Below, piece after piece: positions 19,220 to 28,856 of a DNA stretch of 64,000 nucleotides. The stretch is from FEB-25 sp963822175 (GTDB taxonomy: Bacteria > Chloroflexota > Anaerolineae > Anaerolineales > UBA4823). The translations under genes and the position numbers were made by a program. The notes under the pieces are model-generated. The model saw only the letters and a list, made by a program, of their open reading frames with translations. It searched no databases and was not told where the DNA came from. Position 1 is the first letter of the stretch; every line of letters begins with the position of its first letter. Location: the NCBI GenBank assembly GCA_963822175.1, contig CAWGGJ010000003.1, forward strand, positions 310,001 through 374,000. Direction: 5' to 3'.

Positions 19220-20353
19220 GTGGAACGACCACGCTGGCCATATGCAACTAAGCTGACCATTAGCTTACTTCTGCTGGCACTTTTTGTTTACCTATTATCA
19301 CGCTTTAATGAAATTATCGCCCCCGTCATTATAGCAATCATCATTGCCTATATTCTGAACCCAATTGTAAATTACTTCCAGAGACGGATCCGCTTACCCA
19401 GGTCATTGATTATCCTGCTCACTTATATTATTGTCCTGGCGATCATTATCTTGATCCCTGTGTTGATCATACCCCTTTTATCTGGTGATATCACTTCAGC
19501 GGAGATTAATACCCAACAGCTCATCAAAAATCTGGAGTCTGCCATTGCCCAACAATATCAGGTTTTCGGTTTCACGATCCACCCTGCTGCATTGCTGAAG
19601 CAGGTGATCAGTACCCTGCAGGGTTTTATCCAACCAGTGATTGGCCAGACGGTAACGATTGTGATGAGTATAATTACTTCCATCATTTGGATTATTTTTA
19701 TTATTCTGGTCTCCTTTTATTTGATTAAAGATGGAGCCAGCCTTGATAATTGGTTCTCATCACATATACCGGCTGTATTCCAACCGGATTACAAATGGAT
19801 GCGTGATGAGATCAATCAAATCTGGGGGTCCTTTTTCCGCGGTCAGCTTTTATTAGGCACCATCGTGGCGATTATTTTTATCATCGTTGGGTCAATCATC
19901 GGGCTTCCCTTTGCTTTGCCAATGGGCATCCTGGCTGGCATTCTTGAGTTTCTTCCCAGCATAGGGCATGCTATTTGGCTTTTCATCGCTTCCCTCCTCG
20001 CGTTTTTTCTAGGCTCAACCTGGATCCCCATCCCAAATTGGGCATTTATGCTGATCGTGATAGGCCTCCACTTATTCTTTGAACAATTTGATCTCAATTA
20101 CCTTATCCCACGGATAATTGGACGGAGTGTGCACCTGCCCCCATTGGTGGTTATTCTGGGAATTGTTTCAGCTGCCTTATTGGCAGGAGTTTTGGCCATA
20201 CCTTTGGCAGCACCGACGATTGCCTCAGCTCGCATCATTGGGCGATATATCTCTGCAAATTTATTCGATATCGAATGGACGCCGATCAGTGCCACACAAC
20301 CGCTGCCTCCACCTAAGTCATATTGGTGGCAACGTAATCACACCAAGGGGTAA
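19220..20353 (+). CDS. AI-2E/PerM family membrane protein (copy 1)
   Basis: A 377-residue polytopic membrane protein of the AI-2E (PerM, UPF0118) family, with paired N-terminal helices (about 12-55), a helical soluble domain, and a C-terminal group of helices carrying the family G-I-L-A-G-I-L-E-F-L-P segment near residue 240. Members act as autoinducer-2 exporters or Na+/H+ antiporters in some species; the substrate here is unknown. The start is GTG with GGTGGG just before it. It is followed by a paralogue after 5 bp. Confidence 0.82.
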   Translation: MERPRWPYATKLTISLLLLALFVYLLSRFNEIIAPVIIAIIIAYILNPIVNYFQRRIRLPRSLIILLTYIIVLAIIILIPVLIIPLLSGDITSAEINTQQLIKNLESAIAQQYQVFGFTIHPAALLKQVISTLQGFIQPVIGQTVTIVMSIITSIIWIIFIILVSFYLIKDGASLDNWFSSHIPAVFQPDYKWMRDEINQIWGSFFRGQLLLGTIVAIIFIIVGSIIGLPFALPMGILAGILEFLPSIGHAIWLFIASLLAFFLGSTWIPIPNWAFMLIVIGLHLFFEQFDLNYLIPRIIGRSVHLPPLVVILGIVSAALLAGVLAIPLAAPTIASARIIGRYISANLFDIEWTPISATQPLPPPKSYWWQRNHTKG

Positions 20354-20358
20354 GTCTT

Positions 20359-21579
20359 ATGAGCGTTGATAAAACAAATCCGAGTTCTCCAAAGTGGACC
20401 TCAACGATTAAAATTGTCATTGGGCTTTCAGTCGTCGGTCTTCTGCTGGCGCTATTGATAAACTTCAGGTCCATCATTGGTCCTTTGCTCATTGCCTTCA
20501 TTCTCGTTTATCTCCTGCATCCATTGGCTTCCTTCCTGAACACCCGCACCAGGCTTTCCTGGCGGGCGTCAACCAATATAATCTATATCGTCCTGTTGAT
20601 CATCCTGATCATTACCTCCACCCTGACAAGCCTGGCAGCCATTCAACAGATTCAAAGTTTGATCGTCGTGATCGAACGTTTTGTGAATGACCTGCCCAAC
20701 CAGATCGATGCCATCTCCCAGCAGGTGATCATAATTGGACCCTATACTTTTGATTTTTCTCAATTCACCGACCTGGGTCAACTTGGCGACCAGGTGATCA
20801 GCACACTCCAGCTGGTTATCGGGAGAGCTGGCGCTGTGGTAGGTACGCTTGCATCCGCTACCGCCAGCATCGTTGGGTGGGGTCTGTTTGTTCTCGTCAT
20901 TTCATATTTCGTCCTGGTGGATATTGGTAAAGTACCCAAGCCCCACGATTTCTTAAACATTCCCGGTTACTCTTATGACATCCAAAGGATGAGCACCGCC
21001 TTCGGACGGATTTGGAATTCCTTCCTTAGAGGGCACCTGGCGATCGTTATCATGGTCATTATCACCTACTCGATCCTTTTGACCGCCCTCGGTGTGCGTT
21101 ATTCGCTTGCCCTTGCCTTATTAGCCGGTCTTGCACGCTTCGTCCCTTATATAGGTCCCCTGGTTACCTATATCGTGATGGGACTGGTCACTTTATTCCA
21201 GGGTGGAAATCACTTCAACATGCAACCCGTTTACTACACCATCCTTGTGATAGGGCTGTCTATTGTCGTGGATCAGATATATGATAACCTGGTATCCCCG
21301 CGTATTATGGGTCGTAGCCTGGGAGTTCACCCGGCAGCAGTCCTGGTGATGGCGATCATTGCAGCAAACCTGATCGGCTTGATTGGATTACTTTTGGCAG
21401 CCCCTGTATTGGCGAGTATGAATTTGATTGGTCGGTACACATTCAGCAAGATGTTTGACCGTAACCCATGGTCTGATATCGTGTTGATTCCAGAACCATC
21501 GGGGTTCCCAAAGTTGAATGAAATGGTAAATAAAGCGATTACCTGGTGGAATTCAAGGAAAAAGAGTGCCGATCAATAA
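20359..21579 (+). CDS. AI-2E/PerM family membrane protein (copy 2)
   Basis: A 406-residue paralogue of the preceding gene with the same architecture, including the L-A-G-L-A-R-F-V-P-Y-I-G-P segment near residue 255. The two differ strongly in sequence, so this is an old tandem duplication rather than a recent one. The close spacing argues for co-expression and perhaps a heteromeric complex. It converges with dnaA about 90 bp downstream. Confidence 0.82.
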   Translation: MSVDKTNPSSPKWTSTIKIVIGLSVVGLLLALLINFRSIIGPLLIAFILVYLLHPLASFLNTRTRLSWRASTNIIYIVLLIILIITSTLTSLAAIQQIQSLIVVIERFVNDLPNQIDAISQQVIIIGPYTFDFSQFTDLGQLGDQVISTLQLVIGRAGAVVGTLASATASIVGWGLFVLVISYFVLVDIGKVPKPHDFLNIPGYSYDIQRMSTAFGRIWNSFLRGHLAIVIMVIITYSILLTALGVRYSLALALLAGLARFVPYIGPLVTYIVMGLVTLFQGGNHFNMQPVYYTILVIGLSIVVDQIYDNLVSPRIMGRSLGVHPAAVLVMAIIAANLIGLIGLLLAAPVLASMNLIGRYTFSKMFDRNPWSDIVLIPEPSGFPKLNEMVNKAITWWNSRKKSADQ

Positions 21580-21671
21580 ATGCAAAAAGCGTGGAAGGAT
21601 CACCTTCTCGAACCAGGATCTTGATTAGATTTTAGGGGGGAAATAACCCAAAAGTAAACTGAAAACTTTGA

Positions 21672-23000
21672 TTACCCGTAGATTTGATCTCGAATTTCGA
21701 TCACTCGCCTGCGTAGTTTGTCATCACGTTCAAGCAGATCGGTTACCTTCTGGCAGGCATACATCACAGTTGTGTGGTCTCTTCCGCCCAAAGTCTCTCC
21801 GATCTTTGGTAAAGAGCAATTTGCTTCCACTCGTAATAGATACATCGCAATTTGCCTGGGTAATGCCACTTCCTGTCTGCGGTCGGGTCCAATCAGATTT
21901 TGAACCGTCACGCCGAATGCTCCAGCTACCTGACTCACAACGTCTTCCGGTTCTATCGTGGATCTTTTGGGTAATAGATCTGACAATGCAGTCTCAACGA
22001 GCTTAACATTCAAAGGTAAGTTACCCAGGTCTGCCAGGGCGAGAACACGCGTCAGGCTACCTTCCAGCTCACGAATATTGGATTGCACTCGCCGAGCGAT
22101 GGCTTCAATAATTTCTGATGGTATGGCGCGACCCATTCGCTCCGATTTTGAGCGCAGGACTGCCACCCGTGTTTCAAAATCCGGTGGCTGTATATCTGCA
22201 GCTAACCCTGACTCAAAACGTGAGCGTAATCGTTCTTCCAATGTCACTAGCGCTTTGGGAGGGCGATCTGATGTAATGATGATCTGTTTGTCCTGATTAT
22301 GAAGTGAGTTAAAGGTATGGAAAAACTCTTCCTGCGTGGATTCCTTACCTGCGATGAACTGAATATCATCGATCAGTAAAACATCGATCCGCCGATATTT
22401 CTCTCTGAAGGATTGTGTGGTATGTGAACGGATGGCATTGATCAAATCGTTGGTGAATTCTTCTGATGTGACGTAAAGCACACTCTGCTTGTTCTTCAAG
22501 CAATGATTTCCAATGGCATGCAGCAAGTGGGTTTTGCCCAACCCAACACCCCCATAAAGGAAAAGCGGGTTATAAGCCTGGGCAGGTCGTTCTGCCACTG
22601 CCAGGGAAGCAGCATGCGCCAGGCGGTTGGATGACCCGACAATGAAATTCTCAAATGTATACCGGTTAATTAATGCACTGGTTTTATCTTGTGTCCTAGG
22701 AATTTCCACATCTTCATCTGGAGGCGTAATATCAAGTACAGTATCAACAGTTCCTGCTTGCCAGACGATGAAACGTATGCTTACCGTTCGATTCATGATC
22801 CCGCATAACAATCGTTTAATCTTGCTGGACAGCCTGCTCTCCAGCCAATCGCGAGCATAAGCATTTGGCACGCCAATAACAAATACATTATCTTCGTAAC
22901 TGATTACTTCCGTGTTACGTATCCATGTGTCGAATGATGCCTTGGGCATGTCCATTTGCAGCTGGCCTGTTACAGCCTGCCATGCTTGCTCAGGTTTCAT
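21672..23000 (-). CDS. dnaA: Chromosomal replication initiator DnaA
   Basis: DnaA binds DnaA boxes at oriC and opens the duplex using ATP. The 442-residue protein has the N-terminal DnaB-interaction domain (about 1-80), an AAA+ domain with Walker A G-G-V-G-L-G-K-T near 155 and Walker B L-L-I-D-D-I-Q near 216, and the C-terminal DNA-binding domain with the G-G-R-D-H-T-T-V signature near 413. The start at 23000 is chosen because GAGGAGGAAGG precedes it and the conserved N-terminus begins there; the reading frame is open further upstream to 23162. dnaN does not follow. Confidence 0.96.
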   Translation of the reverse strand: MKPEQAWQAVTGQLQMDMPKASFDTWIRNTEVISYEDNVFVIGVPNAYARDWLESRLSSKIKRLLCGIMNRTVSIRFIVWQAGTVDTVLDITPPDEDVEIPRTQDKTSALINRYTFENFIVGSSNRLAHAASLAVAERPAQAYNPLFLYGGVGLGKTHLLHAIGNHCLKNKQSVLYVTSEEFTNDLINAIRSHTTQSFREKYRRIDVLLIDDIQFIAGKESTQEEFFHTFNSLHNQDKQIIITSDRPPKALVTLEERLRSRFESGLAADIQPPDFETRVAVLRSKSERMGRAIPSEIIEAIARRVQSNIRELEGSLTRVLALADLGNLPLNVKLVETALSDLLPKRSTIEPEDVVSQVAGAFGVTVQNLIGPDRRQEVALPRQIAMYLLRVEANCSLPKIGETLGGRDHTTVMYACQKVTDLLERDDKLRRRVIEIRDQIYG

Positions 23001-23112
23001 AATCAACCCTTCCTCCTCTATCCAGGTTGAAAGTTGCGAGGGATAGATAACCCCCACCATCGACTCAGCGGGGGAATTTACCCTGTATTTTCCTGCAATT
23101 TTTTTACGGAAA

Positions 23113-23145
23113 AGCCAGCCGAGATGTTCCATATTGGGGCTGGCT
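23113..23145 (-). promoter_or_regulatory. Inverted repeat in the dnaA leader
   Basis: Perfect 8-bp arms AGCCAGCC (23113-23120) and GGCTGGCT (23138-23145) with a 17-nt loop, about 110 bp upstream of the dnaA start. It could be an mRNA hairpin or a protein-binding site. No known motif is recognised. Confidence 0.35.
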
Positions 23146-23754
23146 AACCATAACAGCAACAAACTATTCGTTATGATTCCGTAATCATTCTAGCAGATAA
23201 TCAGGCCTTGATACAATACCTTTACCCTACGATTACTTTAAAATTCCCAATTATTTAAGGTTCGGAATGTTAAAACATTCCCGATAAAACTCGAATACTA
23301 TTTCATCTTCTAATAAAGGCAAAAATAGTTCAGCATACTGAAGATTGGGGAACACATGTTCTTAGCCCTATATATGGCATCATTATTGATATATTCGGAT
23401 AAAAGACCATATATGGGACATCCATCAAGCGAATTACCCGTTCGAAAAATTAATCACAATCACGAATTATTCACCAAATTTGGCATATTATTTGGTTGTT
23501 TCTACAAACACATTCCTTAATAAGCTCATGTTCTATAGACCCCCTTGCTCACTACAAATCATGAACAGGCATTTATATACAGGTTTTGCCTGCCTGGGGT
23601 AATCAACCTCGACAAAATACTTATATATCTTTCCTACAGCATGTTAATGTGATTCTTGCATAAGCGCAGTAAATTTGTAACATGAATTCTATAAATAGTT
23701 CTGCACGGGTAATTTTAAACATAAATGATGAACCTGTGCCTAGGAGAGAAAGAA
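23146..23754. other. AT-rich dnaA-dnaK divergent gap, candidate origin region
   Basis: With the 33-bp repeat and leader to its left, the dnaA-dnaK gap is 754 bp long and holds no convincing gene. Two sequences each match the DnaA box TTATNCACA at eight of nine positions in the same orientation: TTAATCACA (23450-23458) and TTATTCACC (23467-23475). The region is AT-rich. Origins are often beside dnaA, but two imperfect boxes are too few for a confident call. Promoters of dnaA and dnaK must also lie here; no CIRCE palindrome is visible upstream of dnaK. Confidence 0.3.
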
Positions 23755-25677
23755 ATGTCTAAGATTATAGGTATTGACCTCGGAACCACAAATAGTGTGG
23801 TGGCAATTATGGAGGGTGGCGACCCGACTGTTATCCCTACTGCTGAAGGTTCACGCCTGTTGCCTTCGGTGGTTGGATTTAATAAGAATGGTGAGCGTCT
23901 GGTCGGCCAGACTGCTAAACGTCAAGCGGTTATTAATCCCGAAAACACGGTGTACTCGATCAAGCGCTTCATGGGTAGAAGGTTTGATGAGGTGGAATCT
24001 GAACGCAAGATGGTATCCTTTCAAGTCATTCAGGGACCATCCAACGATGCACAGGTAAGAGTGCCTGTTATGAAGCAGGATTATTCCCCCCAGGATATAT
24101 CTGCCATGATCCTGGCTAAGCTTAAAGCGGATGCTGAAGCCTACCTGGGTGAACCAATTCGGCAGGCTGTGATTACCGTCCCAGCATATTTTAATGATAG
24201 TCAACGCCAGGCAACCAGGGATGCTGGAAAAATTGCCGGGTTGGATGTCCTCCGTATTATCAATGAACCTACTGCCGCTGCATTAGCGTATGGGTTGGAT
24301 AAAAAAGAAAATGAGACGATCCTGGTATTTGACCTGGGTGGCGGCACTTTTGATGTAAGCATCCTTGAGGTTGGCGGAGGGTTGATCGAAGTACGTGCAA
24401 CCAATGGTGATACTCATCTTGGTGGTGATGATTGGGATGAGTGCATCGTTAATTGGGTTGCTGATCAATATAAAGCGGATACAGGGATCGATTTACGCAA
24501 GGATCGGCAGGCGTTACAACGTCTGCGCGAAGCAGCAGAAAAAGCCAAGATTGAGCTATCCAGTGTATTTGAAACAGAGATCAACCTGCCTTATATCACT
24601 GCGGATGTCAACGGACCTAAGCACCTGCAGACCCGGCTTACCCGTTCCACCTTTGAACAGATAACTGAAGACCTGGTATCACGTTTGCGCCAACCATTCC
24701 AGAATGCTTTAAAAGATGCAAACCTGGATGCCTCAAAAATTGATGAGGTCGTCCTTGTTGGTGGTGCCACACGTATGCCCATGGTCCAGGATCTTGTCCG
24801 TTCACTGACAAAAAAAGAGCCCCATAAAGGAGTAAATCCAGATGAGGTAGTTGCTGTAGGGGCAGCCATCCAGGGAGGAGTTCTGGGTGGTGAGGTAAAG
24901 GATGTATTATTGCTCGATGTTACTCCTCTATCATTGGGAGTTGAAACATTGGGCGGTGTAATGACCGTTCTCATCGAGCGCAATACCACCATCCCGGTTA
25001 AAAAGTCAGAAATTTTCTCAACTGCTGAAGACAACCAGACCGCAGTAGATATCCATATCCTGCAAGGTGAGCGCCCGATGGCAATTGACAATATGAGCCT
25101 GGGTCGCTTCCGCCTGGAAGGGATCCCACCTACCATCCGCGGTACTGCACAAATTGAAGTCACCTTCGATATTGATGCAAACGGTATCTTGAACGTGACT
25201 GCACATGACAAAGCGACTGCTCGGGAACAAAAAGTAACTATTACGGCATCAACCAATTTGAGTAAGGATGAGATAGATCGAAAAGTGCGAGAGGCGCGTG
25301 AACATGAAGCTGATGACAGGCGCCAGCGTGAGCTTATCCAAGCCCGCAACACCGCTGATAGTTTAATTTACCAAACTGAAAAAACTCTGCGGGAGTTGCA
25401 GGATAAAGTCCCTGCCTCCGACCGTCAAAATATTGAATCAAAATTGAGCCAGCTACGCGAAGCGATAAAAGAGAACGACATCAACCGGATCAATAACCTT
25501 ACCAGTGATTTACAAAATGCATTTTATGCCCTCAGCCAACAGCTTTACGCTGCGCAGGGTTCTAGTCAGCCTGGTAACGGTGATTCTCCCAGCCCATCAT
25601 CAAGTGGAAATGGCCATAAACCCCAAAATCCTGAAGATGAAGGTGAAGTTCTCGAAGGCGAATTTCGAGAGATGTAA
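23755..25677 (+). CDS. dnaK: Chaperone DnaK (Hsp70)
   Basis: A 640-residue Hsp70 that binds exposed hydrophobic peptides in an ATP-dependent cycle. The N-terminal ATPase domain starts I-G-I-D-L-G-T-T-N-S and contains D-L-G-G-G-T-F-D-V-S near 190. The substrate-binding domain (about 380-500) and helical lid follow, with a Ser/Gly/Pro-rich disordered tail ending in E-G-E-F-R-E-M. ATG at 23755 is preferred over the in-frame ATG at 23725 because AGGAGAG precedes it and the conserved N-terminus starts there. grpE and dnaJ are not adjacent. A clear terminator follows. Confidence 0.97.
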   Translation: MSKIIGIDLGTTNSVVAIMEGGDPTVIPTAEGSRLLPSVVGFNKNGERLVGQTAKRQAVINPENTVYSIKRFMGRRFDEVESERKMVSFQVIQGPSNDAQVRVPVMKQDYSPQDISAMILAKLKADAEAYLGEPIRQAVITVPAYFNDSQRQATRDAGKIAGLDVLRIINEPTAAALAYGLDKKENETILVFDLGGGTFDVSILEVGGGLIEVRATNGDTHLGGDDWDECIVNWVADQYKADTGIDLRKDRQALQRLREAAEKAKIELSSVFETEINLPYITADVNGPKHLQTRLTRSTFEQITEDLVSRLRQPFQNALKDANLDASKIDEVVLVGGATRMPMVQDLVRSLTKKEPHKGVNPDEVVAVGAAIQGGVLGGEVKDVLLLDVTPLSLGVETLGGVMTVLIERNTTIPVKKSEIFSTAEDNQTAVDIHILQGERPMAIDNMSLGRFRLEGIPPTIRGTAQIEVTFDIDANGILNVTAHDKATAREQKVTITASTNLSKDEIDRKVREAREHEADDRRQRELIQARNTADSLIYQTEKTLRELQDKVPASDRQNIESKLSQLREAIKENDINRINNLTSDLQNAFYALSQQLYAAQGSSQPGNGDSPSPSSSGNGHKPQNPEDEGEVLEGEFREM

Positions 25678-25695
25678 GCTTGATAAATTGAGCAA

Positions 25696-25731
25696 AACAG
25701 GCGAGTGGAACCATCACCGCCTGTTTTTATT
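25696..25731 (+). terminator. Rho-independent terminator of dnaK
   Basis: A hairpin with arms AACAGGCG and CGCCTGTT, extended by GTG/CAC, is followed by TTTTTATTT. It begins 19 bp after the dnaK stop, so dnaK is probably transcribed alone. Confidence 0.85.
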
Positions 25732-25763
25732 TAATTTATCGGCTGTGATAGAATTATCCCAAT

Positions 25764-26156
25764 ATGAAATCTGAAACTTCTCCCCGTGTTGCCAATTTCC
25801 TGCCAGCAGCAATCATCCTTTTTTTAATCGGCTGGGGTGGATTGATAGCTTTGGTCGCCTCGACACTTCCAACCGTGGGACCACGCTGGTTATTCTATTT
25901 CTTGTTTGTTTTGGCGATCACCGGAACCATGTTGCCAGTAACGGCTTTTCTGAATCGTCGTTTTCCTAGCACACCTCCACCCACAGGCAGGGTTATTGTC
26001 CGGCAGGCACTCTGGTTCGCAGTTTATGGCGCTATATTGATCTGGCTCCAGATGGGCAGGGTTCTCAACCCAGCATTAGCCATCCTTCTTGCAATTGGCC
26101 TGGTTCTGATTGAATTCCTGTTGCGTCTGAGCGAGAAAAGCCAGTGGAAGCCATAA
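25764..26156 (+). CDS. Small polytopic membrane protein, unknown function
   Basis: A 130-residue hydrophobic protein with about four membrane helices (about 10-32, 38-60, 75-95 and 98-120) and a short charged C-terminus. I do not recognise a family. No strong ribosome binding site precedes the ATG. It lies between dnaK and selA in the same direction as selA and may share its transcript (43-bp gap). Confidence 0.65.
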   Translation: MKSETSPRVANFLPAAIILFLIGWGGLIALVASTLPTVGPRWLFYFLFVLAITGTMLPVTAFLNRRFPSTPPPTGRVIVRQALWFAVYGAILIWLQMGRVLNPALAILLAIGLVLIEFLLRLSEKSQWKP

Positions 26157-26199
26157 TCACGGCCACTGTTTATTCCGATCACCATGTGGTTCCTTCTCC

Positions 26200-27561
26200 A
26201 TGAGCAGCTTGCGTCATCTGCCTTCCATTGATCAATTATTACAAAACGGCGTTGTTGAGCAGTGGATTGACACCTATGGTCGACCACTTACGCTGGAGGC
26301 ATTACGCCAGTCTGTGGATGAAGCCCGGGTGAACTACAAAAGATCGAGTACAGTGCCAAATCAAGGAAAATTGCTGGAGCGTGCTCGGTTCTTACTCCAG
26401 GATTGGGCTTCACCATCCCTACGCCCAGTGGTGAACGCTACCGGGGTTATTCTGCACACCAACCTGGGACGTGCCCCTTTGAGCTCGTCGGCAATACATG
26501 CTCTCCATGAAGCCTCATCCGGATATACAAACCTTGAGTATGACCTATCCAGCGGTCAACGCGGCTCCCGCCTGGTTCATGCCGAACTTTTATTAAATAG
26601 ATTGACCCAGGCTGAAGCTGGATTAGTGGTCAACAACAACGCAGCAGCCGTTCTTCTGATTTTATCGACCTTCGCCAAACGGCGGGCAGTGGTAATTGCA
26701 CGTTCCCAATTGGTGGAAATTGGGGGTGGTTTTCGCATCCCCGATGTGATGAAACAATCCGGTGCTCGCCTTTACGAAGTTGGTACAACCAATCGTGTCC
26801 ATCCAGACGATTACCAGGCTGCAATACAGGATGCTTCCCCTGCTTTGATCATGCATGCTCATCGCTCTAATTTTCGCATCACCGGGTTCACCAGCGAACC
26901 AACCCTCTCTGAGATCGCTGACATCGCCCACCAGGCAGGGGTTCTCCTGGTGGATGATCTCGGTTCAGGTGCTTTATTGGACACAGCTCAATTCGGCCTG
27001 GGTCATGAACCTACGGTAAAAGAATCATTGGAGGCTGGAGCTGACTTGGTGTGCTTTTCAGGAGATAAGCTCCTCGGTGGTCCACAGGCAGGCATCATCA
27101 TTGGGAAAGCCGATTTGGTTTCCCGGCTCAAGAAGCACCCCCTGGCACGGGCGATCCGAGCAGATAAACTCTGTCTGGCAGCTCTTTCCGCCACGCTGCT
27201 CCATTACGTCAAGGATGAAGCTCTCTCAGAAATCCCGATCTGGCGAATGATCTCTTTACCACTAGAGACCGTACGCCAGCGTGCAGAGGATTGGGTGAAA
27301 ACCGTGGGCATGGGTGAAGTGGTATCAAGCCAGTCCACCATTGGTGGTGGCTCGCTTCCAGATGAAACCCTTCCTACCTTTGTCCTTGCCCTGGAAGTAA
27401 ATTCACCAAACCGTTTTTTGGAGCAATTACGCACCTGTAATCCCCCTGTGATCGCCCGTCTGGAATCGGATAGAGTTATTTTTGACCCGCGCACGGTGTT
27501 GAGAGAACAGGAAAAAGACCTATTGTCTGCAATCCATTGGACATTGGAAAATCGTAACTAA
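26200..27561 (+). CDS. selA: L-seryl-tRNA(Sec) selenium transferase SelA
   Basis: SelA is a PLP enzyme that converts seryl-tRNA(Sec) to selenocysteinyl-tRNA(Sec) with selenophosphate. The 453-residue protein has full family length. It shows the N-terminal tRNA-binding domain, the N-A-T-G-V-I-L-H-T-N-L-G-R-A-P segment near residue 75, and the PLP lysine in F-S-G-D-K-L-L-G-G near 288. The rest of the pathway (selB, selC tRNA, selD) is not in the window, and no TGA-containing selenoprotein frame was noticed. A SelA-like enzyme with another role remains possible but the match looks canonical. Confidence 0.88.
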   Translation: MSSLRHLPSIDQLLQNGVVEQWIDTYGRPLTLEALRQSVDEARVNYKRSSTVPNQGKLLERARFLLQDWASPSLRPVVNATGVILHTNLGRAPLSSSAIHALHEASSGYTNLEYDLSSGQRGSRLVHAELLLNRLTQAEAGLVVNNNAAAVLLILSTFAKRRAVVIARSQLVEIGGGFRIPDVMKQSGARLYEVGTTNRVHPDDYQAAIQDASPALIMHAHRSNFRITGFTSEPTLSEIADIAHQAGVLLVDDLGSGALLDTAQFGLGHEPTVKESLEAGADLVCFSGDKLLGGPQAGIIIGKADLVSRLKKHPLARAIRADKLCLAALSATLLHYVKDEALSEIPIWRMISLPLETVRQRAEDWVKTVGMGEVVSSQSTIGGGSLPDETLPTFVLALEVNSPNRFLEQLRTCNPPVIARLESDRVIFDPRTVLREQEKDLLSAIHWTLENRN

Positions 27562-27577
27562 AAGGATACTCCACGCT

Positions 27578-28816
27578 ATGAAAACTGATCTCGACGCATT
27601 GATGCAATCAAATGATCTGGATGCCCTGTTGATTACCGGACCTGCCCAGCATAATCCCTCTATGGTATATATGACTGGGGGTGGTCATCTGACAAATGCC
27701 GACTTGATAAAAAAGCGTGGAGAGCAGGCTGTGTTATTTTACAACCCCATGGAAAGGGATGAAGCCTCCAAGTCGGGCCTTCAGACAAAAAACCTGGCAG
27801 ACTACGATTTCACCAGTTTGCTTAATCAATCCGGTGGTGATTATCTAAAAGCCACAGCAAAACGCTACCAGTGTATGCTCACCGACCTTGGGATATCTTC
27901 CGGTCGGGTTGCACTTTATGGTAGGTCGGAGATCGGTACGAATTATGCTATTTTCTCAACACTACAACAGGAGATGCCTGGGATAGATCTAATTGGGGAA
28001 ACAAACAACTCAGTATTGATGCTTGCCAGGATGACGAAAGACCTTACAGAAATCGAACGCATCCGCAGAATGGGTGGGATCACCACACAGGTTGTTGGGA
28101 ATGTGGCTGATTTTATTTCTTCACACGCTTCCAAGGATGGAGTCCTGATAAATTCCAATGGATCACCTTTAACCATTGGAGAAGTAAAATCGCGGATCAA
28201 CCTATGGTTGGCTGAGCGTGGAGCAGAGAATCCGGAGGATACTATTTTTGCCATCGGTCATGACGCAGGTGTGCCTCACTCTTCGGGTAATCCAAATGAT
28301 CCGCTCAGGCTTGGGCAGACCATTGTCTTTGATATCTATCCATGTGAAGCCGGTGGCGGATACTTTTACGATTTCACCCGTACCTGGTGCCTTGGATATG
28401 CCTCGGATGATGTCCTGGAATTATACGAGCTGGTATTATCTGCATATAACCATGTCGCCCAGCAGCTCCAAATAGGAAAACCTTTCAAGCAATACCAGGA
28501 AATGACTTGCGACCTGTTTTCAGCAAAGGGTCACCAAACTGTCAAAGAAAACCCAACAACTCAACAAGGTTATGTTCATTCCCTGGGTCATGGCGTTGGA
28601 TTGAATATCCATGAACGCCCATGGAGTGGGATCAGCAGTGATGAAAAAGATTGCCTGGTTCCTGGGTCTGTTTTCACCCTTGAGCCTGGGCTATATTATC
28701 CGGACAAAGGTATGGGTGTACGGCTGGAAAATACTCTCTGGGCTAGGCCGGATGGAGCCATGGAAGTTTTGGCAGATTACCCCATGGATTTGATTCTGCC
28801 GGTAAAAAATGGATGA
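27578..28816 (+). CDS. M24 family metallopeptidase (Xaa-Pro peptidase-like)
   Basis: A 412-residue protein with a creatinase-type N-terminal domain (about 1-145) and a pita-bread catalytic domain. The dinuclear metal ligands can be followed: D in V-F-D-I-Y-P near 252, D in Y-D-F-T-R near 265, H in L-G-H-G-V-G near 340, E in L-E-P-G-L near 370 and E in R-L-E-N near 384. This is the pattern of Xaa-Pro aminopeptidases and dipeptidases; the exact specificity is not visible. It is 16 bp after selA and 40 bp before tsaD. Confidence 0.85.
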   Translation: MKTDLDALMQSNDLDALLITGPAQHNPSMVYMTGGGHLTNADLIKKRGEQAVLFYNPMERDEASKSGLQTKNLADYDFTSLLNQSGGDYLKATAKRYQCMLTDLGISSGRVALYGRSEIGTNYAIFSTLQQEMPGIDLIGETNNSVLMLARMTKDLTEIERIRRMGGITTQVVGNVADFISSHASKDGVLINSNGSPLTIGEVKSRINLWLAERGAENPEDTIFAIGHDAGVPHSSGNPNDPLRLGQTIVFDIYPCEAGGGYFYDFTRTWCLGYASDDVLELYELVLSAYNHVAQQLQIGKPFKQYQEMTCDLFSAKGHQTVKENPTTQQGYVHSLGHGVGLNIHERPWSGISSDEKDCLVPGSVFTLEPGLYYPDKGMGVRLENTLWARPDGAMEVLADYPMDLILPVKNG

Positions 28817-28856
28817 AAACATTTGAATAAGAAATATCTCTTTGAGGGAGACGAAC

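Noticed and set aside
23001..23162. 54-residue N-terminal extension of DnaA
   Set aside because: It has no similarity to DnaA domain I, while GAGGAGGAAGG and the conserved start lie at 23000.
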